IMG/VR virus record: IMGVR_UViG_3300043429_000469
Span: 1 to 38,967 of that record
Source: a virus
DNA length: 38,967 nt
Reading direction: 5' to 3' (one strand)
Positions 36,790 to 38,967 of the stretch are shown here, one piece after another; within the stretch, counting starts at the first letter, position 1, and each line of letters opens with the position of its first letter. Made by a program: the position numbers and the translations under genes. Under the pieces are notes generated by a model that was given only the letters and a program-made list of their open reading frames with translations, was not told the origin of the DNA and did not search any database.

Positions 36790-36945
36790 AAACCAGACAA
36801 GCAGCGCCATAACCGCGCCAAACATGACGTAATCACCCCATCCGTGGGCGTTAATTCCGCCAGTTTTCCAGATTACTAGACCAAACGCAACGAACAGAAT
36901 GGGAAGCATGCCCGCTTGATAGTGCTTCTTGGGTGAGGTTTTCAT
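36736..36945 (-). CDS. Antisense membrane protein, possible moron
   Basis: 69 residues from ATG 36945, with AGGGGAT upstream on the minus strand. 'AGMLPILFVAFGLVIWKTGGINAHGWGDYVMFGAVMALLVWFLLPS' gives two membrane helices. It is the only leftward gene in the late half and overlaps the end of the ejection gene. TACAAT (36970-36965) 20 nt upstream may be a -10 box; no -35 is evident. A lone, oppositely directed gene between virion genes is typical of lysogenic conversion genes. Confidence 0.55.
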   Translation of the reverse strand: MKTSPKKHYQAGMLPILFVAFGLVIWKTGGINAHGWGDYVMFGAVMALLVWFLLPSRADKSTGHQGPTQ

Positions 36946-36971
36946 ACCAAATCCCCTACCACACATTGTAC

Positions 36972-36985
36972 CCGCTGTGAAGCGG
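36972..36985 (+). promoter_or_regulatory. GNRA hairpin element, copy 3 (before fibre)
   Basis: Third exact copy of CCGCTGTGAAGCGG, ending 18 nt before ATG 37004. It is non-coding and follows directly after the antisense gene's control region. Confidence 0.65.
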
Positions 36986-37003
36986 CTTATTCGGAGATAG
37001 CCG

Positions 37004-38107
37004 ATGCCTGATCTTGGCAGTTCCACCTTCTCGCAGACCGATTCCGGCAACGCCAGCGGCACCATGCCATCCTGGTCCGGGGCGGCTGCGCCTTCGACAT
37101 TGGATGACGCAGGCCGCGCCCTTCAGGGTGCCGTGACGCGCGAATGGAACTGGCGCAGTTACACTTTGACCGCAACGGGAACCGCTGACGCGAAGGTTCT
37201 CGCCTACAGCGTTGCCCCTGCCGCCTATTACAACGGCCAGCGGTTTGCCTTCATCGCCAATACGACGAACACCGGAAGCGCAACCCTCAACGTCAACAGC
37301 CTTGGTGCCAAGACCATCAAGAAAGACGTTTCCGGCACGCTTACCAACTTGTCGGCATCCGACATGGTTTCCGGCATGTTTGTCGAGGTTGCCTACAACA
37401 CCTCGAATGACTGTTTTGTGTGGGTGAACAGGTGGCCCGGTTCGTTCTCTGCCGGTTCGGCTTCCGCGCCTTCCATCACACCCACGGGCGACACCAACAC
37501 GGGTTTCTGGTTCCCGGCTGCTGACACGATTGCGGCCAGCACGGCTGGCACTGAGCGCGTTCGCGTAGACAGTAGCGGCAACGTAGGCATCGGAACTTCA
37601 ACCCCCGGCGTCAAACTTGAAGTGTCGGATGGCACAACCCGTATTGCTGCAGGATACATATTCAGCACAACAAGTTATATGGGAACGATTAGTAATCACA
37701 ATTGGGGCATCATAACAAACAACATCATCCGCGCCACAATGGACACAAGCGGAAACTTCCTTCTTTCGACCTCTGGAGGTGGCTTTGGCTACGGCACGGG
37801 CAGCGGCGGAACTGTTACGCAATTAACCTCTCGGACAACTGGCGTCACGCTGAACAAAACAAACGGCGCGATTACGTTGTTTACTGCTGCCGGATCAACC
37901 ACCCCGGCAACTTTCAACGTTGCTAATTCAACCGTTGCTGCGACTGACACTATTATTGTCAATGTCAAATCCAGTACAAACGTGTACTTCGTTTCAGTCA
38001 GCGCCATTGTTGCTGGATCGTTCAACATCACGTTTTACACAACTGGCGGCACTGCGTCTGACGCCCCTGTTTTCAACTTCTCAGTCATCAAAGCAGTGAC
38101 TTCGTAA
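37004..38107 (+). CDS. Tail fibre / receptor-binding protein
   Basis: 367 residues; CGGAGA precedes ATG 37004. The N-terminal 150 residues ('MPDLGSSTFSQTDSGNASGTMPSWSG', 'YTLTATGTADAKVLAYSVAPAAYYNGQRFAFIANTTNTGSATLNVN') are a phage fibre domain. It continues with 'DTNTGFWFPAADTIAASTAG' and the fibre repeat 'ERVRVDSSGNVGIGTSTPGVKLEV'. The beta-rich C-terminus 'YGTGSGGTVTQLTSRTTGVTLNK... VFNFSVIKAVTS' is a frequent tip domain. There is no S74 chaperone peptidase. It most likely binds the host surface. Confidence 0.85.
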   Translation: MPDLGSSTFSQTDSGNASGTMPSWSGAAAPSTLDDAGRALQGAVTREWNWRSYTLTATGTADAKVLAYSVAPAAYYNGQRFAFIANTTNTGSATLNVNSLGAKTIKKDVSGTLTNLSASDMVSGMFVEVAYNTSNDCFVWVNRWPGSFSAGSASAPSITPTGDTNTGFWFPAADTIAASTAGTERVRVDSSGNVGIGTSTPGVKLEVSDGTTRIAAGYIFSTTSYMGTISNHNWGIITNNIIRATMDTSGNFLLSTSGGGFGYGTGSGGTVTQLTSRTTGVTLNKTNGAITLFTAAGSTTPATFNVANSTVAATDTIIVNVKSSTNVYFVSVSAIVAGSFNITFYTTGGTASDAPVFNFSVIKAVTS

Positions 38108-38343
38108 TGAAGTGCCCGCTTCCCCGCTACTATCTCTGCCATGCGGTAATATCGCTGATTATCGCAGCCGTCCTGTGGTGGCCGCTTGGCCTCAACGCTG
38201 GCCTTGCCGCTGGCGTGGCCTTCTATGCGGGCCGGGAGTTCACACAATGGGAAAACGGCTTGCCTTTTGATTGGAAGGGGCTTGCTGCGCCATTTGCTGT
38301 GTGTCTTCTCGTGCACATAGTTGTTGCTCATGTCACCGTTTGA
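38107..38343 (+). CDS. Small membrane protein downstream of fibre
   Basis: 78 residues, TAATG overlap. Two hydrophobic segments (about 10-38 and 58-76) flank 'AFYAGREFTQWENGLPFDWKGLAAP', a motif I know from small phage membrane proteins near lysis genes. It could be a second holin or an antiholin; it is separated from the main lysis cassette by only five genes across the circle junction. Confidence 0.65.
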   Translation: MKCPLPRYYLCHAVISLIIAAVLWWPLGLNAGLAAGVAFYAGREFTQWENGLPFDWKGLAAPFAVCLLVHIVVAHVTV

Positions 38344-38377
38344 TCGCGCAAACCAAGACCAATCTGGGGGCAACAAC

Positions 38378-38638
38378 ATGGCCAGCTATGACCGCGATAT
38401 TGGCAGGCTGGAAGCTGTTGCCCAATCTCTTGAGAGGCAGATAGAAGACCTCAAGGTTGAGCGGGATGAACTTAAGAAGGACCTGAAAAAGCTTGGAGAC
38501 GAGCTGGCGCAAATCAGGGAACTGGTGGCGCAAATTCGTGGCGGATCGCGCGTTGTCCTATGGGTCGGTGCAATGGTTTCTGGCGGCATCGGAACGGCTC
38601 TTGTCAAGTTTGCGCCACTTCTAATGTCGCTGAGATGA
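38378..38638 (+). CDS. XhlA-like coiled-coil membrane protein
   Basis: 86 residues from ATG 38378 (GGGGGC upstream); ATG 38330 is possible. A coiled coil at 1-55 ('DIGRLEAVAQSLERQIEDLKVERDELKKDLKKLGDELAQIRELVAQIR') is followed by one membrane helix ('VVLWVGAMVSGGIGTALVKFAPLL'). This is the topology of XhlA-type lysis proteins and of related phage membrane proteins. Probably assists lysis. Confidence 0.65.
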   Translation: MASYDRDIGRLEAVAQSLERQIEDLKVERDELKKDLKKLGDELAQIRELVAQIRGGSRVVLWVGAMVSGGIGTALVKFAPLLMSLR

Positions 38639-38639
38639 C

Positions 38640-38882
38640 ATGCGCCGCATCCGCTTTTCGCACAAGCGAAACAGGGGCTGCTGGGGCCTCGCCTACCCGC
38701 ATAAATGGCGCATCGAAATAGACCCAGACCTTGAAGACAAGACACACATGGATATTGCCTTGCATGAGGCGCTCCATGTGCTTTTCCCCGACCTAAGCGA
38801 AGAGAGTGTCAACAACGCCGGGATTACCCTAGCCGATTTATTGTGGCGGCTCGGATATAGGCGAACCCATGAGGATGATTGA
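38640..38882 (+). CDS. Small HExxH metallopeptidase-like protein
   Basis: 80 residues, complete across the circle junction (its end is repeated at 1-42). 'DIALHEALHVLFPDLSEESVNNAGITLADLLWRLGYRR' contains H42-E-A-L-H46, a zinc-binding HExxH motif with acidic residues shortly after that may give a third ligand. Such tiny zincin-like proteins occur in several phages; substrate and activity are unknown. It overlaps the HTH-phosphoesterase start (TGATG). Confidence 0.7.
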   Translation: MRRIRFSHKRNRGCWGLAYPHKWRIEIDPDLEDKTHMDIALHEALHVLFPDLSEESVNNAGITLADLLWRLGYRRTHEDD

Positions 38883-38967
38883 TGGCTGGTGAACGTCTTA
38901 GTGACGAACAGTGCCTTGAACGCTTCCGTGCTTTCCAGACCTTCGGCAGTTTTAAAGCTGCGTCTGA
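38841..38967. repeat. Terminal overlap, copy 2 (identical to 1-127)
   Basis: Exact copy of 1-127. It contains the end of the HExxH gene and the first 86 nt of the HTH-metallophosphoesterase gene, which is truncated here only because the window ends. Remove one copy to obtain the circular genome. Confidence 0.95.

Noticed and set aside
1-38967. CRISPR array, insertion sequence or toxin-antitoxin pair
   Set aside because: No regularly spaced repeats with spacers, no transposase, and no recognisable toxin-antitoxin family were found.

Overview
The window is a complete temperate phage genome, opened at an arbitrary point inside its late operon. Bases 1-127 are repeated exactly at 38841-38967, so the molecule closes into a circle of 38,840 bp. 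Gene content points to a short-tailed (podovirus) phage of an alphaproteobacterium, most likely of the Hyphomicrobiales. It has a P22-type portal, scaffold and coat set, ejection-type virion proteins and no tape-measure or sheath gene. Many small proteins resemble ones I know from rhizobial and Brucella-type prophages. The attachment site contains the 3' half of a tRNA-Pro(GGG) gene.

Layout. (1) 42-3429 (+) is the end of the late operon: HTH-metallophosphoesterase, a DUF6378-like protein, two exported proteins, then holin, SAR endolysin and overlapping inner and outer spanins. (2) 3426-11864 (-) is the leftward early operon. Read from its promoter near 11900 it holds a zinc-finger protein, small accessory and membrane peptides, an Erf-like annealing protein, SSB, an HNH protein, excisionase, integrase, a second HNH protein, attP (5751-5998), and seven more accessory genes that converge on the lysis genes. 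(3) 11890-12437 is the immunity region: a small XRE repressor (-), a Cro-like protein (+) and five copies of an 8-bp operator half-site at both early promoters. (4) 12437-19378 (+) is the rightward early operon: a tR1-like terminator, a 320-bp non-coding block full of inverted repeats, a MTase-like protein, two nuclease-like proteins, a DnaA domain IV protein, a replication protein carrying iterons and a C-tract cluster, a putative helicase-loader-position protein, a Mom-like GNAT and a NusG-like protein. (5) 19379-19829 is a second non-coding block with nested long inverted repeats, ending in an intrinsic terminator. (6) 19830-38882 (+) is the late operon: GIY-YIG protein, terminase, portal, scaffold, coat, connectors, ejection proteins and fibre. 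One antisense membrane gene (36736-36945) interrupts it.

How it may work. The repressor would shut both early promoters through the shared half-sites. After induction, Xis/Int excise and the rightward operon starts replication. The last recognisable early product is an NGN-domain (NusG/RfaH/LoaP-like) protein with no KOW domain. It lies just upstream of the structured block and terminator that separate early from late genes, and I see no clear late promoter. I therefore propose that late genes are switched on by NusG-paralog antitermination acting on this structured leader RNA. Within the late operon an identical 14-bp GNRA-capped hairpin precedes portal, scaffold and fibre genes, and a variant precedes the coat gene. 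All functions are inferred by reading motifs; no database search or folding program was run.
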